From NCBI RefSeq assembly GCF_001426525.1, contig NZ_LMEW01000004.1:1-64000 (forward strand): a stretch of DNA of 64,000 nucleotides, in the 5' to 3' direction. The notes below the pieces were generated by a model that made no database searches, had not been told where the DNA came from, and saw nothing but the letters and a program-made list of their open reading frames with translations. This DNA comes from Massilia sp. Root133. Lineage in GTDB: Bacteria > Pseudomonadota > Gammaproteobacteria > Burkholderiales > Burkholderiaceae_D. How positions within the stretch are numbered: the stretch's first letter is position 1; each line of letters starts with the position of its first letter. This document shows positions 51,874 through 60,423 of the stretch, piece after piece. A program made the position numbers and the translations under genes.

Positions 51874-52425
51874 GAGAATTCCGGGCGGCTAATAAGAATC
51901 CACTTAGTTTAGGATATTTCCCGACAGGAAATCGATAAAATCAATAAATCGTGAATTATGAGTCGCGCACCGGCAACGAATTACCTAAAAGAATTATCGC
52001 GATGATATGAAATAGAAAAAATCAGCGACGATGGATGCGTTTTCCAATCATTTGCTCGTCAATTCAATAAGTTACACGCGTGCCACAGACAAGATAATAT
52101 GATGCAAAAACGAATTTATTTATCTACAAAAGTATTTCTCCAAATATATTCACCACCAATTGAATTGCGATCATTCAGCCCGCGTCGTTAATTCGGATGC
52201 GTGTCATTTTTAATTTGATTTAACACGAATCAAATGAATGTGGATGGCCGACGGCGTCACCCGCGAGCTGCTGAAAAGGTCCCGTGCGCCGCTCCTCCTC
52301 GCGCACTGAGACGGTGCGGCGCCGATTTACCGGAGAGGGAATCCCTAGCTTTTGAGGCAGATCAAACGAAAAACCCCGCGTCGCCCGGACACTGCTCGTC
52401 ATCATCGACGAGAGTGAGGTAGATC
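51874..52425. other. AT-rich 552-bp regulatory region between tpsA and a hemerythrin-like gene
   Basis: No credible reading frame is present. The part from ~51900 to 52230 is far richer in A and T than anything else in the window and must hold the tpsA promoter; I could not pick a convincing -35/-10 pair. The right end holds an FNR-type box for the plus-strand gene. AT richness of this sort ahead of large surface-protein genes fits silencing by an H-NS-like (MvaT/Bv3F-type) protein, which is inference. Confidence 0.6.
52352..52365. promoter_or_regulatory. FNR/ANR-type box
   Basis: TTGAGGCAGATCAA matches the TTGAT-N4-ATCAA consensus with one mismatch. It is centred ~67 bp before the ATG of the hemerythrin-like gene, a workable position for oxygen-dependent control. 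Confidence 0.45.
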
Positions 52426-52851
52426 ATGCATTTCCATCATCCCGACGCCGATCCGCTCGCGGCTTGCGCGGCCCTGCGCACGAGCCGGGCGCGGCTGTGC
52501 GCGCGTGTCGCCGCCCTGCAGGCGCAGCCGGACGACGCCTTCGTCCAGGATTTCCCCGCCGTCGTGGCGGCTGTCGAAGCCGATTTCCGCCGCGAGGAAG
52601 CGCTGCTGGAACGGCTCGGCGACGCCGCGCTGCACCCGCGCCGGGCCGACTACGCCGTCGTGCTGTGCGCCCTGCACCGCACACTGCCCCAGATCGAGGG
52701 CGGCGATGTCGGCCTGGGCCGCCAGGTCGCCGATGCGCTGGAGGCCGTGCTGTCGCTACCGTGGGATGCCGGCACGGAAGTGGCCGCCGCCACGCGCCAG
52801 GCACTGCCGCCGGGTACACGGCCACAACGCGTGCCGGCCCACCTGCATTAG
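52426..52851 (+). CDS. Hemerythrin-like protein (divergent)
   Basis: A 141-residue, mostly helical soluble protein with GAGG before the ATG. The stretch DFRREEALLERLGDAALHP followed by ADYAVVLCALHRTL resembles the HFxxEE ... H ... H helical core of hemerythrins, in which a di-iron centre binds O2, but the first His of the pair is Asp here and the spacing is loose. It may be a diverged O2/NO-binding protein or an unrelated helical bundle. The upstream FNR-type box supports an oxygen link. Confidence 0.5.
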   Translation: MHFHHPDADPLAACAALRTSRARLCARVAALQAQPDDAFVQDFPAVVAAVEADFRREEALLERLGDAALHPRRADYAVVLCALHRTLPQIEGGDVGLGRQVADALEAVLSLPWDAGTEVAAATRQALPPGTRPQRVPAHLH

Positions 52852-52975
52852 ACAACGATCAATGTCACGATGTTTCCACAGGAAATTTTTATTTCTGTCG
52901 AGAATCTTTACATGACGCCGCGACATTGATTTTTGTTCAAAATCGATTTCCTTACAGAACAGATAGTTATAGTTT

Positions 52976-52991
52976 TTGGCACGTTCCTTGC
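52976..52991 (+). promoter_or_regulatory. Sigma-54 promoter of PEP-CTERM gene 2
   Basis: TTGGCACGTTCCTTGC has GG (52978-52979) and GC (52990-52991) exactly 10 bases apart and matches the sigma-54 consensus almost perfectly. Transcription would start near 53003, about 60 nt before the ATG. The ~120 bp upstream could hold sites for an enhancer-binding regulator such as PrsR. Confidence 0.85.
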
Positions 52992-53062
52992 GTTAAGTCG
53001 ATGAGCAAAACAAAAAATGTCACAAGACAACCTCATCGTTTGATCAACCCAAAGGAAACAAC

Positions 53063-54235
53063 ATGCTGAAGACTACCCTGAATGCTGCCGTGCTCGCCGC
53101 CATGAGCGCCCTGGTCCCGACCCTCGCCCACGCGACGCTTCTGGCCCCGACCACGACGACCAAGTTCGACGTGAGCAATACTGTGACGGACACGCTCGGC
53201 GGCGGAAAGACAAGTTCCGACGGCGCGAGCAGCGGCAAGGCGAATACGAACATGGATACCCTCAAGACCGCCGCAGTCGCGCAGTTCGACAAGAGCAAGG
53301 GCGTGCTGACGGGCGCCACCGTCAACCTGGTGTCGAAGTACAAGCAGACGACGACCGTCACCGTCGGCACCGGCGGCACCGGCGGGAACAACGACGGCAC
53401 GTTCACGGCCAAGGGCACGGCCAGCAGCTCGATCAGCCTCGGCATTCCGACCGGCGTCACGGGCGCGAGCGCATCGCAAAGCGACATCAAGGACACCTGT
53501 ACCTTCACCGGCAAGATCAAGACGGGCTGCAGCGATGGCGTCAGCGAAAAGCAGGTCGACAACAGCACGACGGTGAAGGGCACGGCGCTGAATGCCTACG
53601 TCGGCAGCGGCAGCTTCCTCGCCGACCTGCTCGCGGTCTCGAACACGGCGGAAACGACGTCGAACCAGTTCCTCACCGACGCCACCACGACGTCGACGAT
53701 CAACTGGACAGGCGAGCTGAGCGCAACCTACAGCTACCTGCTGCACGCGGCACAGTCGTTCGACGGCAAGTCGGCGGTCACCGAGCTGACGCTCGATTTC
53801 GGCAATGTCTACCTGAACGACACGGTGAAGGCCAAGGACTTTTCGATCGCCAACCTGGCCGATAACGACCGCGTGGGCCTGAAGCTGACCAACTTCGCGG
53901 AGACGGACGCGAACAACGTGTTCGGCACCAGCCTGGCGCTGTTCGACAACCTGGTGCAGGGCGGTTCCAACGGCTACACGGCATCGTTCCTCGCGACCGT
54001 CCTGGGCAAGAACACGGCAACCTACCAGCTGACCCTGGCCGACGCGACGCCGGACGGCACCTATGCGTCCGACACCCTGGGCAAGGGCTATAACCTGACG
54101 CTGAACCTGACGGCGAACGTCATCCAGCGCGCGGCCGACACCGCCGGCGGCCAGGTGCCGGAACCGGCGTCGCTGATGCTGCTGGGCCTGGGCGCTGCCG
54201 GCCTCGCGGCCGCACGCAAGCGCCGCCAGTCCTGA
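53063..54235 (+). CDS. PEP-CTERM sorting-domain exoprotein (390 aa)
   Basis: A secreted protein with signal peptide ~1-25 (ending AHA), a long Thr/Ser/Gly-rich beta-type body (TVTDTLGGGKTSSDGASSG, TTTVTVGTGGTGGNNDG, LTLDFGNVYLNDTVK) and the C-terminal tag VPEPAS plus LMLLGLGAAGLAA and ARKRRQS for exosortase sorting. Only two cysteines are seen (CTFTGKIKTGC), suggesting one disulfide. AAAGGA precedes the ATG. The body matches no enzyme I know and is probably a matrix or surface protein. Confidence 0.9.
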   Translation: MLKTTLNAAVLAAMSALVPTLAHATLLAPTTTTKFDVSNTVTDTLGGGKTSSDGASSGKANTNMDTLKTAAVAQFDKSKGVLTGATVNLVSKYKQTTTVTVGTGGTGGNNDGTFTAKGTASSSISLGIPTGVTGASASQSDIKDTCTFTGKIKTGCSDGVSEKQVDNSTTVKGTALNAYVGSGSFLADLLAVSNTAETTSNQFLTDATTTSTINWTGELSATYSYLLHAAQSFDGKSAVTELTLDFGNVYLNDTVKAKDFSIANLADNDRVGLKLTNFAETDANNVFGTSLALFDNLVQGGSNGYTASFLATVLGKNTATYQLTLADATPDGTYASDTLGKGYNLTLNLTANVIQRAADTAGGQVPEPASLMLLGLGAAGLAAARKRRQS

Positions 54236-54256
54236 TCTGCGGCAGCGCCCGGGCGG

Positions 54257-55849
54257 TCAGCGCAGCGCGAGCTGCGCGGCCGCCGGGCGCGCGGCGGCGC
54301 CGGCCTGCACGTTCAGGCGGAACGCGCCGACCGCCAGCGCCAGGCTGTCGGCTTCCTCGCGCAGCTGCTGCGCGGCCGCCGACGCCTGCTCCACGAGGGC
54401 CGCGTTCTGCTGCGTGGCCTGGTCCATCTGGACGATGGCGTGATTCACCTCCTCGATGCCGGACGACTGCTCCTCGCTGGCCGCCATGATCTCCGACATG
54501 ATGTCCGTCACGCGGTTGATGCTGCCGACGATCTCGCCCATGGTGGCGCCGGCCTGATCGACCAGTGCCGAGCCGTGGTGCACCTTCCGCACCGAGTCGT
54601 CGATGAGCGACTTGATTTCCTTCGCGGCGGCGGCGCTGCGCTGCGCCAGATTCCTCACTTCCGATGCCACGACGGCAAAGCCGCGGCCCTGCTCGCCCGC
54701 CCTGGCCGCCTCGACGGCCGCGTTGAGCGCGAGGATATTCGTCTGGAACGCGATACCGTCGATGACGCCGATGATGTCCGCGATACGGGTCGCCGACGTG
54801 TTGATCGCGCCCATCGTCGCCACGACCTGCGTCACCACCGTGCCGCCCTTGGCCGCCACTTCCGACGCCGACTGCGCCAGCGTGTTCGCCTGGCGCGCGT
54901 TGTCCGCGTTCTGGCGCACGGTGGAGGTCAGCTGTTCCATCGACGTGGCCGTGCGTTCCAGCGACGCGGCCTGTTGCTCCGTGCGCTCCGACAGGTCCAG
55001 GTTGCCGCTCGCGATCTGGCCCGAGGCCGAGGCGATCGTATCGGTCGACGTGCGCACGCGGCCCACGATGCGCGCGAGGCCCGCGTTCATTTCGCTCAGC
55101 GCGCGCATCAGTTGACCCGTCTCGTCGCGCCCGCGGACAGGGATATCCTGCGTCAGGTCGCCGTCCGCGACGGCGCCGGCGATGCGCACGGCCTTGTCCA
55201 GCGGCCGCACGATGCTCTTGATCAGCATGGCGCCCACGAAGCCGGCCAGGATCAGGCCCAGCACCATGCCGGACAGGCAGACGAAGCGCACGATCTCGTA
55301 CATCGTTCGCGAGCGCTGGTTGGCAGCGGCCGCCTCGTCCAGCTGGATCTGGATCAGCGCGTCGATCGACGCCTTCACGGGGCGGAACAGCTCGACCATC
55401 GGACCGTGCACGAGCGCCGTGCCGCGCGCCGTGTCGCCGGCGCGCACGGCGGCGACGATCGGTTGCTGCGCCTCGTCGACGAACTTCGTCTTGAGCTGCA
55501 TGAAGCGCTGGGCTTCCTGCTGTTCATGGCCGGTCATCGCCGTGGCCATGTACGCCTTCCACTGCGTGTCGATGACTGCATCATTGCGCGCGATGTCGTC
55601 GACGAGGCCGGCGACCTTGCCCGGCTCGGCCGTCAGCGCGCGCGACAGGTTGACCTGGTTCTCGTCCATGGCGCGGACGATCTTGTCGAGCTCGCCCACA
55701 CAGACGAGCCCGTCCGAATACATGGATTGCATCTGGCCGTTGGCGTGGCCGAGGCTGACCAGGCCGACCGTGGCACCCACGATCAATTCCAGGCCGAGGA
55801 GCGCGATCACGAAGATCAGGCGCGTTTTAATAGTGATATTTTTTAGCAT
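54257..55849 (-). CDS. Methyl-accepting chemotaxis protein (4HB-MCP type)
   Basis: A 530-residue transmembrane chemoreceptor. TM1 ~10-32, a periplasmic four-helix bundle (~33-188), TM2 ~190-212, HAMP (~213-265, [20 protein letters not shown]) and a cytoplasmic signalling domain whose hairpin tip reads [20 protein letters not shown], then [20 protein letters not shown] for CheA/CheW contact. Methylation helices flank it. No CheB/CheR-binding pentapeptide ends the protein (it ends AAQLALR). The ligand is unknown. Convergent with the PEP-CTERM gene, 21 bp apart. Confidence 0.95.
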   Translation of the reverse strand: MLKNITIKTRLIFVIALLGLELIVGATVGLVSLGHANGQMQSMYSDGLVCVGELDKIVRAMDENQVNLSRALTAEPGKVAGLVDDIARNDAVIDTQWKAYMATAMTGHEQQEAQRFMQLKTKFVDEAQQPIVAAVRAGDTARGTALVHGPMVELFRPVKASIDALIQIQLDEAAAANQRSRTMYEIVRFVCLSGMVLGLILAGFVGAMLIKSIVRPLDKAVRIAGAVADGDLTQDIPVRGRDETGQLMRALSEMNAGLARIVGRVRTSTDTIASASGQIASGNLDLSERTEQQAASLERTATSMEQLTSTVRQNADNARQANTLAQSASEVAAKGGTVVTQVVATMGAINTSATRIADIIGVIDGIAFQTNILALNAAVEAARAGEQGRGFAVVASEVRNLAQRSAAAAKEIKSLIDDSVRKVHHGSALVDQAGATMGEIVGSINRVTDIMSEIMAASEEQSSGIEEVNHAIVQMDQATQQNAALVEQASAAAQQLREEADSLALAVGAFRLNVQAGAAARPAAAQLALR

Positions 55850-55894
55850 GATGGGCAGGACGTTGGTTGATCCGATTAATTATAGAAACCATTA

Positions 55895-55920
55895 GTGCCT
55901 AGTGGAAATGAACTAGGCAC
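55895..55920. terminator. Perfect 9-bp hairpin after the propeller gene
   Basis: GTGCCTAGT (55895-55903) pairs exactly with ACTAGGCAC (55912-55920) around an 8-base loop; outer arms GATTAATT (~55874) and AATTAATC (~55922) are also complementary. It lies between the propeller gene stop and the chemoreceptor start, so it may terminate the former; a proper T run is lacking. Confidence 0.45.
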
Positions 55921-55995
55921 CAATTAATCAGATTTCGTCCCGCCGTCGCCAATCTGCAACGCAGCGTTGCCAGACTGGTGCGGCCTGCGCGCGGA

Positions 55996-57267
55996 TCAGC
56001 GCAGGTTGCCCGTGTGGCCCAGCGAGTAGCGGCCAGGTTGCGGCCAGACCGTCAGGCCATGCGGTTCGCCGCCGACCTTCACCTTCTGCATGGCGCCCGT
56101 CTTCGTGTCGATGCGGTAGACGACGTCGTCGAAGCGGCCGGACAGCCACAGCCACTTGCCGTCCGCGCTGACGTTGCCCATGTCCGGGCTGCCGCCGCCC
56201 GGCACCGGCCAATTGGCGACGATCTTGCCGGTGGCGAAGTCCAGCACGGCCACGCTGCCCTTGCCCTTCGGCTTGCCGTGGATGCGGTGCGTGCCGCGGC
56301 TCGCGATGTACAGGAACTTGCCGTCGCGGCTCGGGTACAGGCCGTGCGTGCCGATGCCGACCGGGATGAAGCCGATCTGCGTCAGGTTGTCGCCGTCGAC
56401 GACGTGCACGCCGTCCGCGTCCATGTCGGCGATGTAGAAGCGCTTGCCGTCCGGCGACATGCGCACGTCCTGCGGCATGCCCTTCTTCGACGTGCAGATC
56501 TCGCTGGCGCCCGGCGCCGTCGGGTCGACGCCTTCGCGGAAGCGCGTGGACGGCATCGTCAGTTTCAGGTAGCCGAGCACCTTGCGCTCCACGAGGTCGA
56601 TCTTCGCGAGGCTGCCGTCGAATTCGCACGTGAACAGCGCATAGCGGCCGTCGATCGAGAACTCGGCATGGTTGATGCCGCCGCATTTGGGCACCTCGAT
56701 CGCGTACTGCATCGCCATCGTGTGCGGATCGCGGAAGTCGAGGCGGTGGCGCGCTTCCGCCACGACGATCGCCGACTTGCCGTCCGGCGTGAAATACATA
56801 TTGTACGGATCGTCGACCGGGACGTTCGCGCCGGGCTTGCCGGTGCGCGGATCGATAGGCGTCAGGCTGCCGTCGCCCGTGCGCTCGGCATTGTTCGCGA
56901 CCCACAGGGTGCGCAGGTCCCAGGACGGGATCACGTGCTGCGGGCTGCGGCCCACCTTGAAGCGGTCGACGACCTTCAGCGTCGCCGGATCAATGACGGA
57001 CACGTCGTTCGAGCGCAGGTTCGGCACGTACACGCGTTCCAGGTCGCCCTTGACGACGGGACTCAGCTGCGTGATCTCGCTGTAGACGTTGTGCGGATCG
57101 ACGACGCGCGGCATGCCGGGCACGGAGACCACGGCCGGAGATTTGGTGACGGGCGCAGGCGCGGTCGCGGACGCGGTCGCGGTCGCATCGACGAAGCGCG
57201 ACGCGACGACGCCGCCGGCCACGACGGCCAGGGCCAGGACGGCACCGATGGTGGTTTTGGAGGACAC
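55996..57267 (-). CDS. Exported YncE-like beta-propeller protein
   Basis: A 423-residue protein starting at GTG 57267, with an N-terminal hydrophobic anchor or signal (~6-24, AVLALAVVAGGVVASRF). Seven-bladed YncE/cytochrome-D1-like propeller blades repeat through the rest: VYVPNLRSNDVSVIDPATLK, HVIPSWDLRTLWVANN, FYIADMDADGVHVVDGDN, FLYIASRGTHRIHG. No heme-binding CxxCH is present, so it is not a nitrite reductase. It follows the creatininase-family gene by 9 bp and is presumably a periplasmic partner or sensor of the same process. Confidence 0.85.
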   Translation of the reverse strand: MSSKTTIGAVLALAVVAGGVVASRFVDATATASATAPAPVTKSPAVVSVPGMPRVVDPHNVYSEITQLSPVVKGDLERVYVPNLRSNDVSVIDPATLKVVDRFKVGRSPQHVIPSWDLRTLWVANNAERTGDGSLTPIDPRTGKPGANVPVDDPYNMYFTPDGKSAIVVAEARHRLDFRDPHTMAMQYAIEVPKCGGINHAEFSIDGRYALFTCEFDGSLAKIDLVERKVLGYLKLTMPSTRFREGVDPTAPGASEICTSKKGMPQDVRMSPDGKRFYIADMDADGVHVVDGDNLTQIGFIPVGIGTHGLYPSRDGKFLYIASRGTHRIHGKPKGKGSVAVLDFATGKIVANWPVPGGGSPDMGNVSADGKWLWLSGRFDDVVYRIDTKTGAMQKVKVGGEPHGLTVWPQPGRYSLGHTGNLR

Positions 57268-57276
57268 GATGACTCT

Positions 57277-58128
57277 TTACTTTCGATGGGAGGAATTCGG
57301 AGACGGTGCGCGGGCGGCGCGGATCGCGGCCACGGACGCATCGACGATGCGCTCGACGCCGACGCGGCCCAGGTCCGCCGTGGCACGGGTCGGATCGCCA
57401 TGCACGCCCGCGCGCACGCCGCCGCGCGCGCCGGCCGCGACCTGTGCCGGACGCACGAGCGCCGGGTCGACGGCCAGCGACAGCGCCGTGTCGGCGAGGC
57501 CCGCGTGCGTGCCGATCTCGGCGTCCGTGAAGCCGCGCTGTTTCAGGTCGGCGTTGAACGTGGTCGTGGCGGCATCGTAATAGGCGCCCAGTGCGTGAGC
57601 GCGGCAGCCGCCGGCACCGCCGTTGCTTCGATTTACCCGCGCCGCGGCCCTGGCTTCATTCGTTTGGTAGCCGCCGTGGTCGCCCAGGAAGAACACGTCG
57701 CGGATGCCGTGCTGGCACAGGCTTTTCGCGGTGGACTCCAGCAGCGCCTCGAACGCGGCGTCCGGGATCGAGATCGTGCCGGCGAAGCGCATGTGCGCGG
57801 CCGGCGGCGCGATCGCCCCTTCCGGCACGTAGGCGACGACGGGGGCGACGACGGCATCGCCGAGTTTGGCGGCGATGCGTCCCGCCAGCACGCGGGCGCG
57901 GACGTTGTGCTTGCCGAGGACGATGTGCGGGCCGCTCTGCTCGGTGCCGCCGATGGGTACGAGGGCCGTCGTGGCGCCGGCCACGATGCGGTCGCGCAAT
58001 TCCGGCGACGTCATCTCTTCGAGGTAGACGCCGGGGGTGACGGACGAGGCGGCGGACCCTGCGAGAGGCAGGGCCAGGCCGGCAATCGCCAGCGCGCGGC
58101 GGACGACCGAAATGTGCAGGTGAAACAT
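57277..58128 (-). CDS. Creatininase-family amidohydrolase, exported
   Basis: A 283-residue protein. The creatininase metal-site motifs are present: Glu and His in VPIGGTEQSGPHIVLGKHN, the MRFAGTISIPDAAFEAL core and GDHGGYQTNEARAAA. Related enzymes open cyclic amides (creatinine, mycofactocin peptide, FAPy). Unusually it has a signal peptide (~1-27, ALAIAGLALPLAGSAAS), while most of the family is cytoplasmic. It forms a two-gene operon with the propeller gene; a long palindrome lies just upstream. Confidence 0.85.
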   Translation of the reverse strand: MFHLHISVVRRALAIAGLALPLAGSAASSVTPGVYLEEMTSPELRDRIVAGATTALVPIGGTEQSGPHIVLGKHNVRARVLAGRIAAKLGDAVVAPVVAYVPEGAIAPPAAHMRFAGTISIPDAAFEALLESTAKSLCQHGIRDVFFLGDHGGYQTNEARAAARVNRSNGGAGGCRAHALGAYYDAATTTFNADLKQRGFTDAEIGTHAGLADTALSLAVDPALVRPAQVAAGARGGVRAGVHGDPTRATADLGRVGVERIVDASVAAIRAARAPSPNSSHRK

Positions 58129-58143
58129 GTGATCCGTGTTCCT

Positions 58144-58170
58144 GATGCTTTACAACTATTGTAGAGCATC
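58144..58170. promoter_or_regulatory. 27-bp palindromic operator candidate
   Basis: GATGCTTTACAA (58144-58155) and TTGTAGAGCATC (58159-58170) are inverted copies with one mismatch around a 3-base centre, 16 bp before the creatininase-family ATG. The size and TACAA-N3-TTGTA core suit a dimeric repressor. Confidence 0.5.
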
Positions 58171-58230
58171 CTCACGCACGGGACGGAACGCGGACCCCGT
58201 ATTTTTTATTACCGGAGCATTACCGTTGGT

Positions 58231-58452
58231 TTATCCGTCACGGCGGCTCGTGCCGCGGTCGGCCGTTGCGGCCGCATCGTCCGGCGTCTGCGCCTCGCCA
58301 CTCTGGCGGTTGCCCCGGTCGACGCCGGGAATCGGTTCCGTCGCGCTGCCGTGGCTGCTCTGCGGCGCGCCCGGCGGGTTCACGTTGCTTTCTGGCGACG
58401 CGGCCGGAAAGTTCGTATGGCGGCTGGGATCGCCGCGTTTCTGATCCGTCAT
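58231..58452 (-). CDS. 73-residue disordered hypothetical protein
   Basis: A strong AAGGAG lies seven bases before the ATG at 58452. The product is rich in Pro, Ser, Gly, Asp and Asn (NFPAASPESNVNPPGAPQSS, GEAQTPDDAAATADRG), with no hydrophobic segment, so it is probably intrinsically disordered and cytoplasmic. No family is recognised; similar small disordered proteins in related bacteria are sometimes stress-linked. Mainly the ribosome site supports it. Confidence 0.5.
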   Translation of the reverse strand: MTDQKRGDPSRHTNFPAASPESNVNPPGAPQSSHGSATEPIPGVDRGNRQSGEAQTPDDAAATADRGTSRRDG

Positions 58453-58611
58453 GATGTGCTCCTTGGCGTAACGACAATACACGCCATATGGGACCGCACC
58501 GCATCCCGCCCAATCGGACGACACGCCGCCGCCGCGTAGGAGCATGACTCCAGTCGAACCAAACGTGATTGAACGTGTCCACTCGCAATCATGGAAAGAC
58601 GCTGCGACGGT

Positions 58612-58912
58612 GGGAGCGCGTGGCTCGGCTTGTCCCGGTGGCCCGCGGCCTGCTGGCCGCCGCCCACATCGCCGCCAAGGTCCTGAAATGGAAGGACGGC
58701 GAAGCCTCCATCGTCGGCTGGCTGCCGCAGAGAAGGGTCTCACCGAGATCATCTTCGCCAACATCCTGCTCGACAAGCAGATCATCACGAGCGAGACGTT
58801 CACGGCGCTGCTTTTGATGGCCGTCGGCAGTACAATGCTGACTGTCCCGGTCGTGCATCCGAAACTGCATCGCGTGCGGCACCGCGGACTGGTGAATCAG
58901 GCCAGTTCCTGA
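58612..58912 (+). pseudogene. 3' fragment of a cation:proton antiporter (CPA2-like), frameshifted
   Basis: Two plus-strand frames give adjacent parts of one protein. First comes RLVPVARGLLAAAHIAAKVL followed by KWKDGEASIVGWLPQ; then, after a shift near 58730, GLTEIIFANILLDKQIITSE followed by TFTALLLMAVGSTMLTVP to a stop at 58912. The second resembles the last helix pair of KefB/NhaS3-type exchangers (GLTEI, ...FTALVLMA...). The 5' ~75% of the gene is missing and no start fits. The frame change and missing N-terminus mark a dead remnant. Confidence 0.6.
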
Positions 58913-58938
58913 TCGGATTCGACGAAGGTGGATGACAC

Positions 58939-59484
58939 ATGGCGCGCAGCGGACTCACGAAATCACAGGTCAGGGAAGCCCGCGACCGGCTGCTCGCGGA
59001 GGGCCGTCATCCCTCCGTCGACGCGGTACGCCATGCACTCGGCGACAGTGGGTCCAAGTCGACCATCCACAAATACCTGAAGGAGCTGCGCGCCGAAGAC
59101 GGCGGCGCGGACGCCGTGCCGGGCATGCGCCGCGAGGACACGGGCCGCGCCCTGCACGCCCTCGTCGACGAAGTGGCCGACCGCCTGCACGCCGACTTCG
59201 ACGAGCGCATGCGCCTGCTGCGCGCCGCCCACGAGCAGGCCTTGCTCGAGCGCGACCGCGAACTGGCCGAATTGCGCAGCACCGTCGCCACCCTGACCGC
59301 CCGGGTGAAACAGCTGGAGCTGGAAGCCCAGTTCGGCGCCGACGAGACGCCCCTGCGCCACTGGCAGGACCGCGCCGGCGTGCCGGGCGGCTTCGGCCAC
59401 TTCGACAACAACTTGCTGAACTCGCGCTCGGCCGTGCGCGACATTTCCCCCTTCGACCTGATCCGCGCCGCCGCCCGTTCGTGA
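58939..59484 (+). CDS. KfrA-like DNA-binding coiled-coil protein
   Basis: A 181-residue protein. The N-terminal ~50 residues (LTKSQVREARDRLLAEGRHP, DAVRHALGDSGSKSTIHKYL) match the KfrA-type DNA-binding domain, and ~70-135 is a long alpha-helical coiled coil (RLLRAAHEQALLERDRELAE, LRSTVATLTARVKQLELEAQ). KfrA proteins were first known as plasmid partition accessories; short chromosomal relatives are common and their role is unclear. The C-terminus (FDNNLLNSRSAVRDISPFDL) is not recognised. Confidence 0.8.
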   Translation: MARSGLTKSQVREARDRLLAEGRHPSVDAVRHALGDSGSKSTIHKYLKELRAEDGGADAVPGMRREDTGRALHALVDEVADRLHADFDERMRLLRAAHEQALLERDRELAELRSTVATLTARVKQLELEAQFGADETPLRHWQDRAGVPGGFGHFDNNLLNSRSAVRDISPFDLIRAAARS

Positions 59485-59554
59485 TCGCCACCGCACGGAC
59501 GCGCCGCCGCCGACCTGCTACAACGTGGTCAACGATAGCCAGGGAGAACGAGCG

Positions 59555-59815
59555 ATGCTAACACTGGACAATATGGACCGTGCGCGGGTCGACCGGCTCG
59601 GCGCATTGACGGCGCACGTCGTCGAACACGCGCTGGCCTCGGGCCTCGCCTGGGACGAAGCGATCCTGGCCTTCGGCATCGCCGCCAGGGCGATGGCGAT
59701 GAAGGCGTCCGACCAGGGCGCCGGCACGCCCGAACAATGCGCCGCGCAGGCCGAGCGCCGCCTGAAATCGGGCATGACGCAAAGCGCGGACGTGTTACGC
59801 GCGTGGCTGGATTGA
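59555..59815 (+). CDS. 86-residue hypothetical protein ahead of fetAB
   Basis: A small helical, soluble protein (RVDRLGALTAHVVEHALASG, LAWDEAILAFGIAARAMAMK) that I do not recognise. GGGAG sits before the ATG at 59555; a GTG ten codons upstream is possible. Its stop overlaps the likely TTG start of the ABC ATPase, so it appears to be the first gene of the fetAB-type operon. Confidence 0.6.
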   Translation: MLTLDNMDRARVDRLGALTAHVVEHALASGLAWDEAILAFGIAARAMAMKASDQGAGTPEQCAAQAERRLKSGMTQSADVLRAWLD

Positions 59816-60423
59816 GCGCGACGGTCCTGTTGTCGGCACGCGATCTGCGTTCGCCGTTCGGCGGACCGTTCACCTTCGACGTGCACGCGGGCGAATGCAT
59901 CGCGATCCAGGGACCGTCAGGCGCCGGTAAAAGCGTCCTGCTGCGCATGCTGGCCGACCTCGATCCGCACGACGGCGACGCCCTGCTGGACGGGCGGCCC
60001 GCGTCATCGATGTCCGCGCCCGACTGGCGCGCCGCCGTCGTCTACCAGGCGGCCGAACCCGCATGGTGGGAAGCGACGGCCGGCGCGCACTTCGCAAACG
60101 CCGGCCGTGAGTTCATGGACGCCACGCTGGCCGCGCTGGGCCTGGCCCCGGCCCTGCTGGACACGGAGATCGAACGCCTGTCGACGGGCGAACGCCAGCG
60201 CCTCGCCCTGGTCCGCTCGCTGGCCCGGCGTCCGCGCGTGCTGCTGCTCGACGAACCGACGGGCGCCCTCGATCCCGACGGCGTCGCGCGCGTGGAGGCG
60301 CTGCTGCGCAATCAGCTGGCGGCCGGCATGGCGATACTGGTCGTCACGCACGCGGGCGAACAGGCGCGCCGCCTCGCGCAGCGCATCTTCCGGCTCGAAC
60401 AGGGAAAGCTGACGACGACATGA
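59812..60423 (+). CDS. fetA: ABC transporter ATP-binding protein, FetA-like
   Basis: A ~203-residue ABC ATPase: Walker A GPSGAGKSVLLRMLADLDP, Q-loop region VVYQAAEPAWWE, signature LSTGERQRLALVRSLARRP, Walker B VLLLDEPTGALD and switch His in LVVTHAGEQ. The start is uncertain: TTG at 59812 overlaps the previous stop; GTG at 59803 is also possible. No ATG fits. It overlaps the permease gene by 4 bp, matching E. coli fetAB (ybbL-ybbM), an iron-exporting ABC system linked to oxidative stress. Confidence 0.85.
   Translation: MSATVLLSARDLRSPFGGPFTFDVHAGECIAIQGPSGAGKSVLLRMLADLDPHDGDALLDGRPASSMSAPDWRAAVVYQAAEPAWWEATAGAHFANAGREFMDATLAALGLAPALLDTEIERLSTGERQRLALVRSLARRPRVLLLDEPTGALDPDGVARVEALLRNQLAAGMAILVVTHAGEQARRLAQRIFRLEQGKLTTT

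Noticed and set aside
55996-57267. Propeller protein as cytochrome cd1 nitrite reductase
   Set aside because: No CxxCH heme site or d1 heme ligands are visible; only the seven-blade propeller pattern is shared.
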